DNA of 64,000 nucleotides from RYN-124 sp033851845 (GCA_033851845.1 JAWWOH010000111.1:1-64000), one strand, 5' to 3'. Positions 17,373-26,529 are shown, counted from the stretch's first letter. A program made the numbers and translations. The notes: generated by a model from the sequence alone, not told the origin.

Positions 17373-18770
17373 TTACGCGATCTCGTCGCTGACCGCACCC
17401 GGGTGGTAGTACGTCGGCAGCGGCGCCTCGAGAGCGCTGTCGGGGATCTCGAGGTAGAGCCGGTCGCGCAGCTCCTTGAGCTCGGCCTTGGTCAGCTTCT
17501 TCATCTGGTGCGTCGCGTTGCGGCCCTCGAAGTCCTTGCCGAGGGTCCAGCCCTTGATGGTGTGGGCGAGGATCACCGTCGGCTGGCCGACGTGCTTGGT
17601 CGCCGAGTCGAAGGCGGCGTACACCTTGCGGTAGTCGTGACCGCCGCGCGGCAGCTGCCGGATCTGGTCATCGGTCAGGTGCTCGACCATCTTGCGCAAC
17701 CGCGGGTCCGTGCCGAAGAACTTCTCGCGCGTATAGGAGCCGCCCTCGACGGAGTAGGTCTGGAACTGCCCGTCCGGGGTCGTGTTCATCGCGTTGACGA
17801 GTACGCCGTCGACGTCACGGGCGAGCAGGTCGTCCCACTGCCGGCCCCACACGACCTTGATGACGTTCCAGCCGGCGCCGCGGAAGTACGACTCCAGCTC
17901 CTGGATGATCTTTCCGTTGCCGCGCACGGGTCCGTCGAGCCGCTGCAGGTTGCAGTTCACGACGAAGGTGAGGTTGTCGAGCTCCTCGCGCGCAGCGACG
18001 CCGATCGCACCCAGCGACTCGGGCTCGTCCATCTCGCCGTCGCCGAGGAAGCACCACACCCGGCTGTCGCTGGTGTCCTTGATGCCTCGGCTGGTCAGGT
18101 AGCGGTTGAAGCGGGCCTGGTAGATCGCGTCGATCGGGCCGAGCCCCATCGACACCGTCGGGAACTCCCAGAAGTCCGGCATCAACCGCGGGTGGGGGTA
18201 CGACGGGAGCTTGCTCGGTCGCGACTCCTGGCGGAAACCGTCGAGGTCGTCCTCCTGCAGCCGGCCCTCGAGGAAGGCGCGGGCGTAGATGCCGGGAGAG
18301 GCGTGCCCCTGGAAGAACACCTGATCACCGGACGCGTCGCCGTCCTTGCCGCGGAAGAAGTGGTTGAACCCCACCTCGTAGAGGCTGGCCGCGCTGGCGT
18401 AGGTCGCGATGTGCCCACCGACGCCGACCTCGGGCCGGTTCGCGCGGCTGACCATGATCGCCGCGTTCCAGCGCACGTAGGCGCGGATCCGCCGCTCGAC
18501 GTGCTCGTCTCCGGGGAACCACGGCTCTCGCTCGGGCGGGATGGTGTTGATGTAGTCGGTGCTGCGCAGGGCCGGCACGCCGACGGCTTTCTCGCGCGCC
18601 CGCTCGAGCATCTTGAGCATGAGGAAGCGGGCCCGGCCGCGCCCCGAGCTGTCGATGACCGCGTCGAGGCTCTGCAGCCACTCGCTGGTCTCGTCGGGAT
18701 CGACGTCGGGCAGCTGGCTGGGCAGCCCGTCGCTGATGACGCTGAACCGTTCCTCGTTGCTCGTGGTCAC
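17373..18770 (-). CDS. aceE: Pyruvate dehydrogenase E1 (homodimeric type), N-terminal half
   Basis: 465 residues from GTG 18770, ending HPGAVSDEIA then TAA. It holds the thiamine diphosphate domain: HIATYASAASLYEVGFNHFFRG, FQGHASPGIYARAFLEGR, GDGEMDEPESLGAIGVAAREELDNL and NCNLQRLDGPVRGNGKIIQELE. AceE proteins normally continue with a tyrosine at the stop position (EI.YM..RR), so TAA probably replaces a TAC/TAT codon. The break falls at the boundary between the first two TKT-like domains. Either a natural gene fission, readthrough, pseudogenisation or a base error. Confidence 0.88.
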   Translation of the reverse strand: MTTSNEERFSVISDGLPSQLPDVDPDETSEWLQSLDAVIDSSGRGRARFLMLKMLERAREKAVGVPALRSTDYINTIPPEREPWFPGDEHVERRIRAYVRWNAAIMVSRANRPEVGVGGHIATYASAASLYEVGFNHFFRGKDGDASGDQVFFQGHASPGIYARAFLEGRLQEDDLDGFRQESRPSKLPSYPHPRLMPDFWEFPTVSMGLGPIDAIYQARFNRYLTSRGIKDTSDSRVWCFLGDGEMDEPESLGAIGVAAREELDNLTFVVNCNLQRLDGPVRGNGKIIQELESYFRGAGWNVIKVVWGRQWDDLLARDVDGVLVNAMNTTPDGQFQTYSVEGGSYTREKFFGTDPRLRKMVEHLTDDQIRQLPRGGHDYRKVYAAFDSATKHVGQPTVILAHTIKGWTLGKDFEGRNATHQMKKLTKAELKELRDRLYLEIPDSALEAPLPTYYHPGAVSDEIA

Positions 18771-18826
18771 CCCTGCATCCTTACCCCTACTCCGGCGTAA
18801 CCCCCAGTCTCGGGCAGGATCGCCGC

Positions 18827-19231
18827 ATGGAGACCACTGTCCTCTCGGTCGAGACGGGCAGCCGGGAGGTCGTTCTGGACCTGACGCGCGACTGCGAGGG
18901 GTTCGTCCGCGGCAGAGGCGACGGCCTGCTCCACGTGTTCGTCCCGCACGCGACGGCCGGCGTCGCGATCCTCGAGCTCGGCTCCGGCAGCGATGCCGAC
19001 CTGCTCACTGCGCTCGGGGACCTGCTGCCGGCTGATCACCGGTGGCGACACCGGCACGGCTCGTCCGGTCACGGGCGCTCGCACGTCATGCCGGCGCTCG
19101 TCCCGCCGTACGCGACCGTCCCGGTCATCGACGGCCAACTCGCGCTCGGGACCTGGCAGCGCATCGCTCTCGTCGACCTCAACGTCGACAACCCGTCCCG
19201 TTCGGTGCGCCTGTCCTTCCTGGCCGGCTGA
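18827..19231 (+). CDS. YjbQ/UPF0047 family protein
   Basis: 134 residues. Family pattern: VFVPHATAGVAILE, LLPADHRWRHRHGSSGHGRSHVMPAL and QRIALVDLNVDNPSRSV. The histidine cluster resembles the metal site of YjbQ, which has a weak thiamine-phosphate synthase activity in some bacteria. It starts 56 bp from the divergent aceE and overlaps the ZIP transporter by one base (TGATG), so the two are coupled. Confidence 0.85.
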   Translation: METTVLSVETGSREVVLDLTRDCEGFVRGRGDGLLHVFVPHATAGVAILELGSGSDADLLTALGDLLPADHRWRHRHGSSGHGRSHVMPALVPPYATVPVIDGQLALGTWQRIALVDLNVDNPSRSVRLSFLAG

Positions 19232-19965
19232 TGCTCGAGGCGGCGTTCTGGGGGCTGGTCGGCGGTATCGCGCTCGTTGTCGGTGCGGTGCTGGGCATCT
19301 TCCTCTCAGCCAGTGGCCGTCTGATCGCGCTGATCATGGGCTTCGGTGCCGGCGTGCTCATCAGCGCGCTGGCCTTCGAGCTGGCAGCGGAGTCGTTCCG
19401 GGCGGGCGGCACGGACGCGACTGTCATCGGTCTCGCCGCCGGCGCGCTCACCTTCTTCGTCGGTGACCTCATCCTCGACAGGAGAGGGGCAGAGCACCGC
19501 AAGCGCTCCGGCGGTCAGCAGTCCGACGGCAATGCCAGCGCGATCGTTCTCGGCTCGCTCCTCGACGGCATCCCGGAGTCGATCGCGATCGGTGTCAGCC
19601 TGCTCGGCGGTGGGGGCGTCGGGGTTGCCGTCGTCGCTGCGGTGTTCCTGTCCAACGTTCCCGAGTCGTTGTCTGCGGCGACCGGCTTGCAGAGGGCCGG
19701 TCACTCCACCAAGTGGATCCTCGGGTTGTGGACCGCGGTCGCGGTCGTGTCGGCGCTCGCAGCTGCCTTCGGGTACGCCGTACTCGGTGACGCGTCGCCC
19801 AACACGATCGGTCTCATTCAGGCGTTCGCCGCGGGCGCGATCCTCACGATGCTCGCCGACACCATGCTGCCGGAGGCGGTCGAGGGTGGCGGCTCGACCG
19901 TCGGACTGGCAACGGTGCTCGGCTTCGCGCTCGCCTTCCTGCTCAGCCAGTCGTCAGGGGGATGA
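19231..19965 (+). CDS. ZIP family divalent metal transporter
   Basis: 244 residues, about eight hydrophobic segments. The ZIP signature is seen in ALAFELAAESF (TM2-3) and GSLLDGIPESIAIGVSL plus FLSNVPESLSAATG (TM4-5), where His/Asp/Asn/Glu coordinate Zn or Fe. The His-rich cytoplasmic loop is replaced by a charged one (DRRGAEHRKRSGGQQS). ATG 19231 overlaps the TGA of yjbQ. Metal specificity not determinable. Confidence 0.82.
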   Translation: MLEAAFWGLVGGIALVVGAVLGIFLSASGRLIALIMGFGAGVLISALAFELAAESFRAGGTDATVIGLAAGALTFFVGDLILDRRGAEHRKRSGGQQSDGNASAIVLGSLLDGIPESIAIGVSLLGGGGVGVAVVAAVFLSNVPESLSAATGLQRAGHSTKWILGLWTAVAVVSALAAAFGYAVLGDASPNTIGLIQAFAAGAILTMLADTMLPEAVEGGGSTVGLATVLGFALAFLLSQSSGG

Positions 19966-20025
19966 CGAGGGCGTTCGGGGGAAGGGGCATGCTGAGCGAC
20001 CGCATCCCGACAGAAGGAGACGTCC

Positions 20026-20205
20026 GTGCCCGGCGAGATCTTCAAGCGTGCTGATGGAAAGTTCGGCTTCCGCGTGACGGCGTCCAACGGACAGGTGGTC
20101 GCGACCGACGGTGGCCAGGGCTACTCCGGCAAGGGCGACGCCAAGTCAACGCTCGAGAAGCTGCTGGCCGGCGGCTACGGCGGCGACATCAAGGACGCCG
20201 ATTAG
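20026..20205 (+). CDS. DUF1508 (YegP-like) small protein
   Basis: 59 residues with one YegP repeat: FKRADGKFGFRVTASNGQVVATDGGQGYSGKG. A strong Shine-Dalgarno (AGAAGGAGA) lies 5 bases before GTG 20026. YegP-like proteins are small beta-alpha domains of unknown role, often present as two tandem repeats; here there is one. Its 3' end overlaps the convergent UbiB gene by 4 bp. Confidence 0.85.
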   Translation: MPGEIFKRADGKFGFRVTASNGQVVATDGGQGYSGKGDAKSTLEKLLAGGYGGDIKDAD

Positions 20206-21878
20206 CGCTTGCGGCGGTCGCGTCGCGCTGTCTTCGCGATGCGGCGGTCGGCGAACAGCACTGAGATGACCAGCGCGAAGGCGCCGCCCGCCGCGAGCGC
20301 GAAGCAGACCATGGCGATGCTCGGATAGCCCAGGATCCGCGACTTCGTCGGGATCTGCATCATCAGCGCCGCACCGACGACGAGCGATGCCAGCACGATG
20401 CCGGTCGCGAGCCGGTTGGCGAGCCGTTGCATGACGGCGAGCAGCTGCGGCTCATCGATCGCGTCGATCTTCAGCTCGAACTTGCCGTCGGCCACGGCGT
20501 CCATCACCTTGTTGACTCGGCCGGGCAGCTGCATGGTGAAGTCGCGGGCTTCCATGGCGGCGCCGAGCAGGCCGCCCGTCGAGGTGGTCATCCGGGACTG
20601 CAGGATCGAGGCGGTGTGCCGTCGGATCGCGTCCGCCGGCGCGAATGTCGGGTCGAGGCTCTGCGCAACCTGGTCCAGGTTGAGCAGAGCCTTGCCGACC
20701 AGCGCGAGCTCCGGTGCAGGTCGCAGTCCGGTCTGCCCCGCGATCCGGGTCAGCTCCAGCACGACAGCGCCCGCCTGCAGCCGGCTGCCGAGCTCGACGC
20801 TGCGCTGGACGAGATCGGCGACCGCGATCCGGAACGCATCGCGGTCGAAGTCCTCACGCTGCCGGCCGAGGTTAGCCAGCGCGTCGGCCGCGCCGTCACC
20901 GTTTCCGTCACTCACGGCGAGCAGCAGCTTCACGATGCAGTCGCGCAGGCTCGGCGAGAGCCGCGCGACCATGCCCAGATCGATGAGCGCCAGCCGGTCG
21001 TCGGCGGTGAGCAGGACGTTGCCTGGATGCGGATCCGCGTGGAAGAAGCCCTCGGCGAGCATCTGCTGGAGGTAGGCCCGGAACAAGTCGTCCACCAGCG
21101 GACCGCCCTCGAGGTCGGTGCGCGCCAGTGGCCCGAGCTCGGTGACCTTGCGACCGGGCAGGTAGTCCATGGTGAGGACCCGGCCGGTGCTGTAGTCGGG
21201 AACCGGGCGCGGCACGACCAGCCGCGGCCAGGGCTCGATGATCCGCGCCAGGGTCGTCAGGTTGGTCGCCTCGCGGGTGTAGTCCAGCTCGGCCACCAAC
21301 GCCTTGCGGAACTGCTCGAGCAGCTCGCTGAACCCGAACCGCCGACCGAGGTCGGTGTGCGCGTCGGCGAACTCCGCGAGCTCACCGAGCGCCGCCATGT
21401 CGTCCGCGATCTGCTTGCGGATGCCTGGCCGCTGGACCTTGACGACGACCTCGCGACCGCTCGGCAGCGTGGCCCGATGCACCTGCGCCAGCGACGCGGC
21501 GGCGAGCGGCTTCGGGTCGAAGAAGGCGAACACGTGGGACAGGTCGACGCCGAGCTCATCGACCACGATCTGCTCGACCTCGTCGTACGAGAAGGGCTCG
21601 ACGTCATCCTGCAGGCGGGACAAGGCATCGGTGTATGGCGTGGGCAGCAGGTCGACCCGCGTCGACATGAGCTGGCCGAGCTTGATGAAGGTCGGGCCCA
21701 GCTTCTCGAGGTCGTGTGCGAGTTGCGTCGCGTCCTCGCACAGCGGCTCGGCGGAGTCCGACTCCGGCAGTCCGTCGATGTCGAGGTCGCGGACCAGGTC
21801 GGATCGGCCGTAGCGGATGAGAAGCCGCGCGATGTCGCGGTAGCGCGCCAGGTGCTTCGGCTGCAGTGAGAGGCCCAT
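20202..21878 (-). CDS. ABC1/UbiB family protein kinase-like protein
   Basis: About 558 residues. UbiB motifs: KLGPTFIKLGQLMSTR (KxGQ), DPKPLAAASLAQVHRATLPSGREVVVKVQRPG (Ala-rich loop and Lys), ELDYTREATN, MLAEGFFHADPHPGNVLL (catalytic loop) and LIDLGMVARL (DFG-like), then two C-terminal TM helices (VLASLVVGAALMM; IAMVCFALAAGGAFALVI). In other bacteria this family supports isoprenoid quinone synthesis. Start ATG 21878 has AGAGG 9 bases upstream; ATG 21902 is an alternative. Confidence 0.85.
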   Translation of the reverse strand: MGLSLQPKHLARYRDIARLLIRYGRSDLVRDLDIDGLPESDSAEPLCEDATQLAHDLEKLGPTFIKLGQLMSTRVDLLPTPYTDALSRLQDDVEPFSYDEVEQIVVDELGVDLSHVFAFFDPKPLAAASLAQVHRATLPSGREVVVKVQRPGIRKQIADDMAALGELAEFADAHTDLGRRFGFSELLEQFRKALVAELDYTREATNLTTLARIIEPWPRLVVPRPVPDYSTGRVLTMDYLPGRKVTELGPLARTDLEGGPLVDDLFRAYLQQMLAEGFFHADPHPGNVLLTADDRLALIDLGMVARLSPSLRDCIVKLLLAVSDGNGDGAADALANLGRQREDFDRDAFRIAVADLVQRSVELGSRLQAGAVVLELTRIAGQTGLRPAPELALVGKALLNLDQVAQSLDPTFAPADAIRRHTASILQSRMTTSTGGLLGAAMEARDFTMQLPGRVNKVMDAVADGKFELKIDAIDEPQLLAVMQRLANRLATGIVLASLVVGAALMMQIPTKSRILGYPSIAMVCFALAAGGAFALVISVLFADRRIAKTARRDRRKR

Positions 21879-21915
21879 GATCGGTGCCTCTACCCCGATC
21901 ATGACCGGACGAAGA

Positions 21916-22158
21916 TCACTCCGGCGCGGCCGCTCGGATCGGGATCCGCTCCGGCCCCGGCACCGGGGCCGAGCCGAGCTCGGCGAGCATGCGCTCGGTG
22001 ACAGCCGCGATATCGGCGATGGCCTGGTCGAAGACCGCGCGATTGGCCTGTGACGGGGTGCGGTAGCCGGACAGCTTGCGCACGTACTGGCGGGCCGCCG
22101 CGGCCACGTCGCCGGTGGTCGGCTCGGCGGCGCGAAGAGTCCGAATGCTGCGACACAT
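21916..22158 (-). CDS. DUF2277 family protein
   Basis: 80 residues: MCRSIRTLRAAEP start, then AARQYVRKLSGYRTPSQANRAVFD and IADIAAVTERMLAEL, matching the compact DUF2277 family (MCR.I..L....P....EI...A.Q.VRK.SG...P). Function unknown. It is followed by the UbiB gene on the same strand after about 37 bp, so likely the same transcript. Confidence 0.85.
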   Translation of the reverse strand: MCRSIRTLRAAEPTTGDVAAAARQYVRKLSGYRTPSQANRAVFDQAIADIAAVTERMLAELGSAPVPGPERIPIRAAAPE

Positions 22159-22309
22159 GGTCTGGCTCCGAGGGGTGAAGGGGGCGGCCAGGGGAAAGTC
22201 TGCACCGACCGGGTGCGTCGCACCGGTGCCTGGGCACTTGCGCCGAAGGGTCCGGTCCGGTGGACTACCGGCATCCGCCCCTCCGGGGCGGCGGAGGAAG
22301 GGGCCTTTC

Positions 22310-22753
22310 GTGAGCACGTCCGCGGACCACGCGGGACAGCGTGGCCTGGCCGAACGGCTCGGTATCGAGCCCGGCATGGTCGTGCAGGTCGTCGGCGCCG
22401 ACAACGACGTCGACACCGACTTGATGGCTGATGTCACGGCGCGCACCGGCACCGAGCTCATCACGACGGACGACTCGGACGAGGTGGTCGACGTCGTCCT
22501 CATCTGGTGGCGCGAAGGTGACGGCGACCTCGTCGACGCGCTGGTCGACGCCCTCACCAACCTCGGTGACAGCGGCGTCGTCTGGTTGCTCACCCCGAAG
22601 GCCGGCCGCGACGGGCACGTCGAGCCGAGCGACATCGACGAGGCCGCACCTACCGCCGGTCTGTCCAGCACGCGCAGCACGAGCGCCGCGCCGGAGTGGT
22701 CGGGCACCAGGCTGGTCTCGCCGAAGGCGAGCCGGGCCAAGCAGCGGCGCTGA
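22310..22753 (+). CDS. DUF3052 family protein
   Basis: 147 residues. Features: LAERLGIEPGMVVQVVGADNDVD, then WWREGDGDLVDALVDAL and VVWLLTPKAGRDGHVEPSDI, the conserved core of actinobacterial DUF3052. In other actinobacteria this gene is often close to aceE, as here. GTG 22310 follows GGAGGAAGGGG at good spacing. Function unknown. Confidence 0.85.
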   Translation: MSTSADHAGQRGLAERLGIEPGMVVQVVGADNDVDTDLMADVTARTGTELITTDDSDEVVDVVLIWWREGDGDLVDALVDALTNLGDSGVVWLLTPKAGRDGHVEPSDIDEAAPTAGLSSTRSTSAAPEWSGTRLVSPKASRAKQRR

Positions 22754-23913
22754 CTCCCGAGCAGGCCCGTCGCCTGCTCTCACCCGCCGGTCGCGACGCG
22801 GTCGCGCGGGCTGCCTCGCTGGATCTGTCGACGGCAGGACGTTTGCGCGCTGCCGAGGCGATGCGCGCCGCAGTCGGTCCGGATCTCGGCCCGCTAGCCC
22901 TGGAGCAGGCGGTGCTCAAGGAGCGAGCGCGCGCGAAGCACCCGGACGGCGACCGCATGTGGTGGACGGCGGAGGCACTCGAGCAGGCGTCGTCGTATGA
23001 CGTCGCGAGCCATCGGGCGCATCGGTTCGCCGGCGCGGCTCGGGTCCTGGACCTCGGCTGCTCCGTCGGCGGCGACCTGCTCCGGCTCGCGGCGGTCGCG
23101 CCCGCTGTCGGTGTCGACATCGACGAGACCCGGCTGCTGCTTGCCCAGGCCAATGGGCGCGAGCTCGACGTCGACGTCGGTCTGGTCCGGGCCGACGTCA
23201 CGCAGCTGGAACCGACCGGCGCCGTCTTCGCCGACCCGGCGCGTCGCGCGGGCGGGCGTCGGGTGTTCGACCCGCGCGCCTACACGCCGAGTCTTGACCG
23301 CGTGCTCGGCTGGGTTTCACGTCTCGACGCACTCGGAGTCAAGGTCGCTCCGGGCATCGACTACGACCGGTTGCCGGACAACGTTGAGGTCGAGATCGTG
23401 TCGCTCCGCGGCGACGTGAAGGAGGCGGTGATCTGGGCGGGTGAGGCACGCCGCGGATTCCGTCGTACGGCGACGCTGCTGCCGGCGGTGCACGTCCTCA
23501 CCGATGAGCCGGTCGACGCACCTGCGGTCGGGCCGCCCGCCGCATTCCTGCTCGAGCCCGACGGGGCCGTCGTGCGCGCGCACCTGGTCGCACAGCTCGC
23601 CGCGCAGGTCGGCGGGTGGCTCGTCGACCAGACGATCGCCTACATCACTGCGGACGCCGTCGTACCTACTCCGTTCGGTCGTTGGTTTGCCGTGCGCGAG
23701 GTGATGCCGTTCGGGCTGAAGTCCATGCGCGCACGACTTCGCGAGTACGACGCGGGCCCGCTCGTCGTGAAGAAGCGGGGTACGGCGGTCGAGCCCGAGC
23801 AGCTGCGCAAGCAGCTCAGGCTGACCGGATCCCGGGAGGTGACGGTCGTGCTGACACGAGCGGCCGGCCGGCAGATCGCGATGATCGTCGAGCCGGTCGC
23901 CGATAGCCTGTGA
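22696..23913 (+). CDS. Class I SAM-dependent methyltransferase with THUMP-like C-terminus
   Basis: Up to 405 residues. Motif I is VLDLGCSVGGDLLRLA, followed by VGVDIDETRLLLAQAN and ADVTQLEPTGAVFADPARR (post-motif region). The C-terminal third has the THUMP-like features VVPTPFGRWFAVREVMPFGLKSMRARL. It is probably an RNA methyltransferase. The only upstream start in frame is GTG 22696, overlapping DUF3052 by 58 bp; recognisable sequence begins near LTPEQARRLL (22750), so the true start is uncertain. The tRNA-Val gene begins 5 bases after its stop codon. Confidence 0.75.
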   Translation: MVGHQAGLAEGEPGQAAALTPEQARRLLSPAGRDAVARAASLDLSTAGRLRAAEAMRAAVGPDLGPLALEQAVLKERARAKHPDGDRMWWTAEALEQASSYDVASHRAHRFAGAARVLDLGCSVGGDLLRLAAVAPAVGVDIDETRLLLAQANGRELDVDVGLVRADVTQLEPTGAVFADPARRAGGRRVFDPRAYTPSLDRVLGWVSRLDALGVKVAPGIDYDRLPDNVEVEIVSLRGDVKEAVIWAGEARRGFRRTATLLPAVHVLTDEPVDAPAVGPPAAFLLEPDGAVVRAHLVAQLAAQVGGWLVDQTIAYITADAVVPTPFGRWFAVREVMPFGLKSMRARLREYDAGPLVVKKRGTAVEPEQLRKQLRLTGSREVTVVLTRAAGRQIAMIVEPVADSL

Positions 23914-23917
23914 GCAC

Positions 23918-23990
23918 GGTCCTATAGCTCAGTTGGTAGAGCGCCGCCCTTACAAGGCGGATGTCGCAGGTTCGAGTCCTGCTGGGACCA
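23918..23990 (+). tRNA. tRNA-Val (UAC anticodon)
   Basis: 73-base cloverleaf: acceptor GGTCCTA pairs with TGGGACC (one G-U), D-stem GCTC/GAGC with loop AGTTGGTA, anticodon stem CCGCC/GGCGG around the loop CTTACAA (anticodon TAC), and T-arm GCAGG-TTCGAGT-CCTGC. CCA is not encoded in full. Reads valine GTA (and GTG by wobble). Confidence 0.95.
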
Positions 23991-24172
23991 CCCGGCGAGT
24001 AGCCTTGAGCGCGTGAGCTGGTCCCCCGGGGCCAGCGAGCGTCCGTTCAGGAAACCGCGGGCGTGGCAGGGGCAACAGATCCCTCCTCATGCGACCTCGG
24101 TCCACGTCGTCGCAGCCGTTGTTCGTCGTCGGGACTCCCTCCCTTCGGTGCGCATCCAGCGCAAGGGACGGC

Positions 24173-24889
24173 ATGGGCATCGACGCGGCGGATGGGTCGA
24201 CGCCCGACCTCGTCCCGCTGGCCCGGGCCCTGGACCTTCGCAACAACACGGTGGAGTCGGTGCTGCTCGCGGTCGCGGAGCTCGCGGTGGAGCGGACCGG
24301 CGGTGATTGCGCCTCGGTGACACTCGTGACCGGGAAGGCGCCCACGACGTTCGTTGCCACCGATGACGTCGCGATGAGACTGGACGAGACGCAGTACGGG
24401 CAAGGCTACGGACCTTGTCTCGACGCAGTTCTCGCCAGTGAGCCGATGCTCATCCGCGATGCTCGGACCGAGGACCGGTGGCCGCGGTTCACCCCGGTTG
24501 CCATTGAGGCGGGCGTCCTCAGCTCGCTCTCGATGCCGATCCCCGTGCTCGAATCCGTGGCCGCGAGCGTCAACGTGTACGCCACGCAGGCGGATGCCCT
24601 CGGCGACGCCGACCGGACCATCCTCGACGACGTCATCGGGCATGCTTCCGCTGCGATCGCCAACATCCACGTGTACGCCGCGAGTCGCATCCTGGTCGAG
24701 CAGATGCACACCGCCGCGCTGTCCCGCGCCGTCATCGATCAGGCCCGCGGCATCCTTATGCAGATGCATCGCTGCACAGCGGAGGAGGCATTCGACCTCC
24801 TGCGGCGGACGTCTCAGCGCACCAACCGGAAGATGCGCGACGTCGCCCAGGAGCTCGTCGATCAGGTCAGCAGCGGCCAGCAGTCCTAG
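24173..24889 (+). CDS. GAF-ANTAR domain transcription antitermination regulator
   Basis: 238 residues from ATG 24173, with AAGGGA upstream. A GAF sensor (about 20-165: LDETQYGQGYGPCLDAVL, RWPRFTPVAIEAGVLSSLSMPI) is followed by an ANTAR RNA-binding three-helix domain (RAVIDQARGILMQMHRCTAEEAFDLLRRTSQRTNRKMRDVAQELV). ANTAR proteins bind paired hairpins in leader RNAs and prevent termination. First of three such genes here. Confidence 0.87.
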   Translation: MGIDAADGSTPDLVPLARALDLRNNTVESVLLAVAELAVERTGGDCASVTLVTGKAPTTFVATDDVAMRLDETQYGQGYGPCLDAVLASEPMLIRDARTEDRWPRFTPVAIEAGVLSSLSMPIPVLESVAASVNVYATQADALGDADRTILDDVIGHASAAIANIHVYAASRILVEQMHTAALSRAVIDQARGILMQMHRCTAEEAFDLLRRTSQRTNRKMRDVAQELVDQVSSGQQS

Positions 24890-24892
24890 ACG

Positions 24893-25600
24893 TCAGGTCA
24901 GCCGGGTGCTCTCGACGAGTGCTTGCGCGACCTCGCGCAACTTCCGGTTCGACTGCTGCGACAGCTTCACCAGGATGTCGAACGCCTCCTCGGCGGTGCA
25001 CCGGCGCTGACCCATCAGCACGCCCTTGGCCTGCTCGATCACCGCCCGCGACTCCATTGCGGTCTGCAGCTGCTCGGCGAGTGTGCGGGTGCTCTCGTAG
25101 AGGTGCATGTTGGCAAGCGCGACGCCGGCATAGCTGGCGAAGGACCGTGCGAGGGCTTGAGCCTCGTCGTCGAAGGCGCCGGGCTCGCTGCCGTACATGT
25201 TCAGTGCCGCGGTGGCGTACTGCTGCAGCGGGATCGGCGTGGACAGCGAGCTGAGTGCCCCCGCCTCCACTGCAGCCTTCGCGAACTTCGGCCAGCGCGT
25301 CTCGGTGCTCATGTCCGGGATGGACGAGGTAGTGCCGGCCTGGGCGGAGTGCAGGCACGGACCGGAGTCGTCTTCGTACTGGCGCTCGTCGAGGGCGACC
25401 GCAAGCGGTCCGGTGGAGACGACGGTCGTCGCCTGGTCCTTGGAGATCAGGCTCACCGAGACCTCGGCGGCGCCGGTCACAACGCCCTTTGCGAGCTCGG
25501 CGATGCGTTGCAGCAGACCGTCCATCGACTGCTCGTTCAGCACCAGCCGGGCGAGCTCGTCGAAGGCCGCCTGCGCGTCGACCGGATGCTCCTGCGCCAT
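24893..25600 (-). CDS. GAF-ANTAR domain transcription antitermination regulator
   Basis: 235 residues from ATG 25600. GAF region: LDERQYEDDSGPCLHSAQAGT, ETRWPKFAKAAVEAGALSSLSTPIPL and SFASYAGVALANMHLYES; ANTAR: SRAVIEQAKGVLMGQRRCTAEEAFDILVKLSQQSNRKLREVAQ. It is convergent with the previous homologue, with stop codons 3 bases apart, and divergent from the third. Confidence 0.87.
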   Translation of the reverse strand: MAQEHPVDAQAAFDELARLVLNEQSMDGLLQRIAELAKGVVTGAAEVSVSLISKDQATTVVSTGPLAVALDERQYEDDSGPCLHSAQAGTTSSIPDMSTETRWPKFAKAAVEAGALSSLSTPIPLQQYATAALNMYGSEPGAFDDEAQALARSFASYAGVALANMHLYESTRTLAEQLQTAMESRAVIEQAKGVLMGQRRCTAEEAFDILVKLSQQSNRKLREVAQALVESTRLT

Positions 25601-25886
25601 GACGTCCCTCGACTCGGCGTTGCCGAGCAAGGGCGGCAACGCGGCGGACCCCCCGCGGCCGCGGGGAGCCTGAGGGGGCCCGATGACCCCGCCGCGCGCG
25701 CCGCTTCCTGACGCACGTACCGCCGATGGGCGGCTCAGGGCACCGACACTAGTCGCCCGTATGTGGTGGCGAGTACTGATCGCGCAACCGGCGTCCCCGG
25801 CGTACCGTCTGGAGCTCAGGCCTCCGGACCACCGGGCCGCGGTTCACCTCGTCAGGAAACTGCGCGGTGCTGTCCGAAGGTTCGCT

Positions 25887-26525
25887 ATGGAACAGAGCCC
25901 GCCGATGCCTCCGGCCGACGTCGTCGCGGTCCTCGACGCCGTTTCGCAGGCAGCCTTGCAGGGACTTGCGTCGGCAGTTGCGGTGTCGGTGACGCTGGTG
26001 AACGACTACGGCGCCAGGACAGCCGCCGCCTCGAGCCGCTGGCCAGACGCGGTCGACGAGGCGCAGTACATCGCCGACTCGGGACCGTGCCTCGACGCGG
26101 CTGTCACGGGCGAGACCTTCTGGATGACGGACGTCGACATCGAGACTCGCTGGCCCGCGTACGTCGAGGCGGCAGCAGCGCGCGGCGCGCGCAGCTCGCT
26201 GTCCGTGCCGATTCCCGTCGACGACGGCGGGGTCGTTGGCTCGCTCAACGCGTTCTCGCTGATGCCCGACGCGTTCTCCGAGGTCGACGAGAACGCGCTC
26301 ACCCGCCTCGCGGGTACGGCGGCCGCGGCCCTGATGACCGCTGACATCGGGAGCTTCCTCCACCGCTCGCGCGCGGTCGTCGACCAGGCCAGGGGCATCG
26401 TCATGTTCGCCGAGGGCTGCACGTCGGACCAGGCCCTGCAATCGCTTCGGCACACGGCGCACGAATCCGGGCGGTCTCTTCGTCAGGTCTGCGGAGATCT
26501 GATCCGCGAGACGACCGCCCCGTGA
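25887..26525 (+). CDS. GAF-ANTAR domain transcription antitermination regulator
   Basis: 212 residues from ATG 25887 (longer starts exist upstream but lack family sequence). GAF: VDEAQYIADSGPCLDAAVTG, IETRWPAYVEAAAARGARSSLSVPIPV. ANTAR: RAVVDQARGIVMFAEGCTSDQALQSLRHTAHESGRSLRQVCGDLI. The ANTAR sequence is the most divergent of the three. A hairpin terminator follows immediately. Confidence 0.85.
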   Translation: MEQSPPMPPADVVAVLDAVSQAALQGLASAVAVSVTLVNDYGARTAAASSRWPDAVDEAQYIADSGPCLDAAVTGETFWMTDVDIETRWPAYVEAAAARGARSSLSVPIPVDDGGVVGSLNAFSLMPDAFSEVDENALTRLAGTAAAALMTADIGSFLHRSRAVVDQARGIVMFAEGCTSDQALQSLRHTAHESGRSLRQVCGDLIRETTAP

Positions 26526-26529
26526 CATG

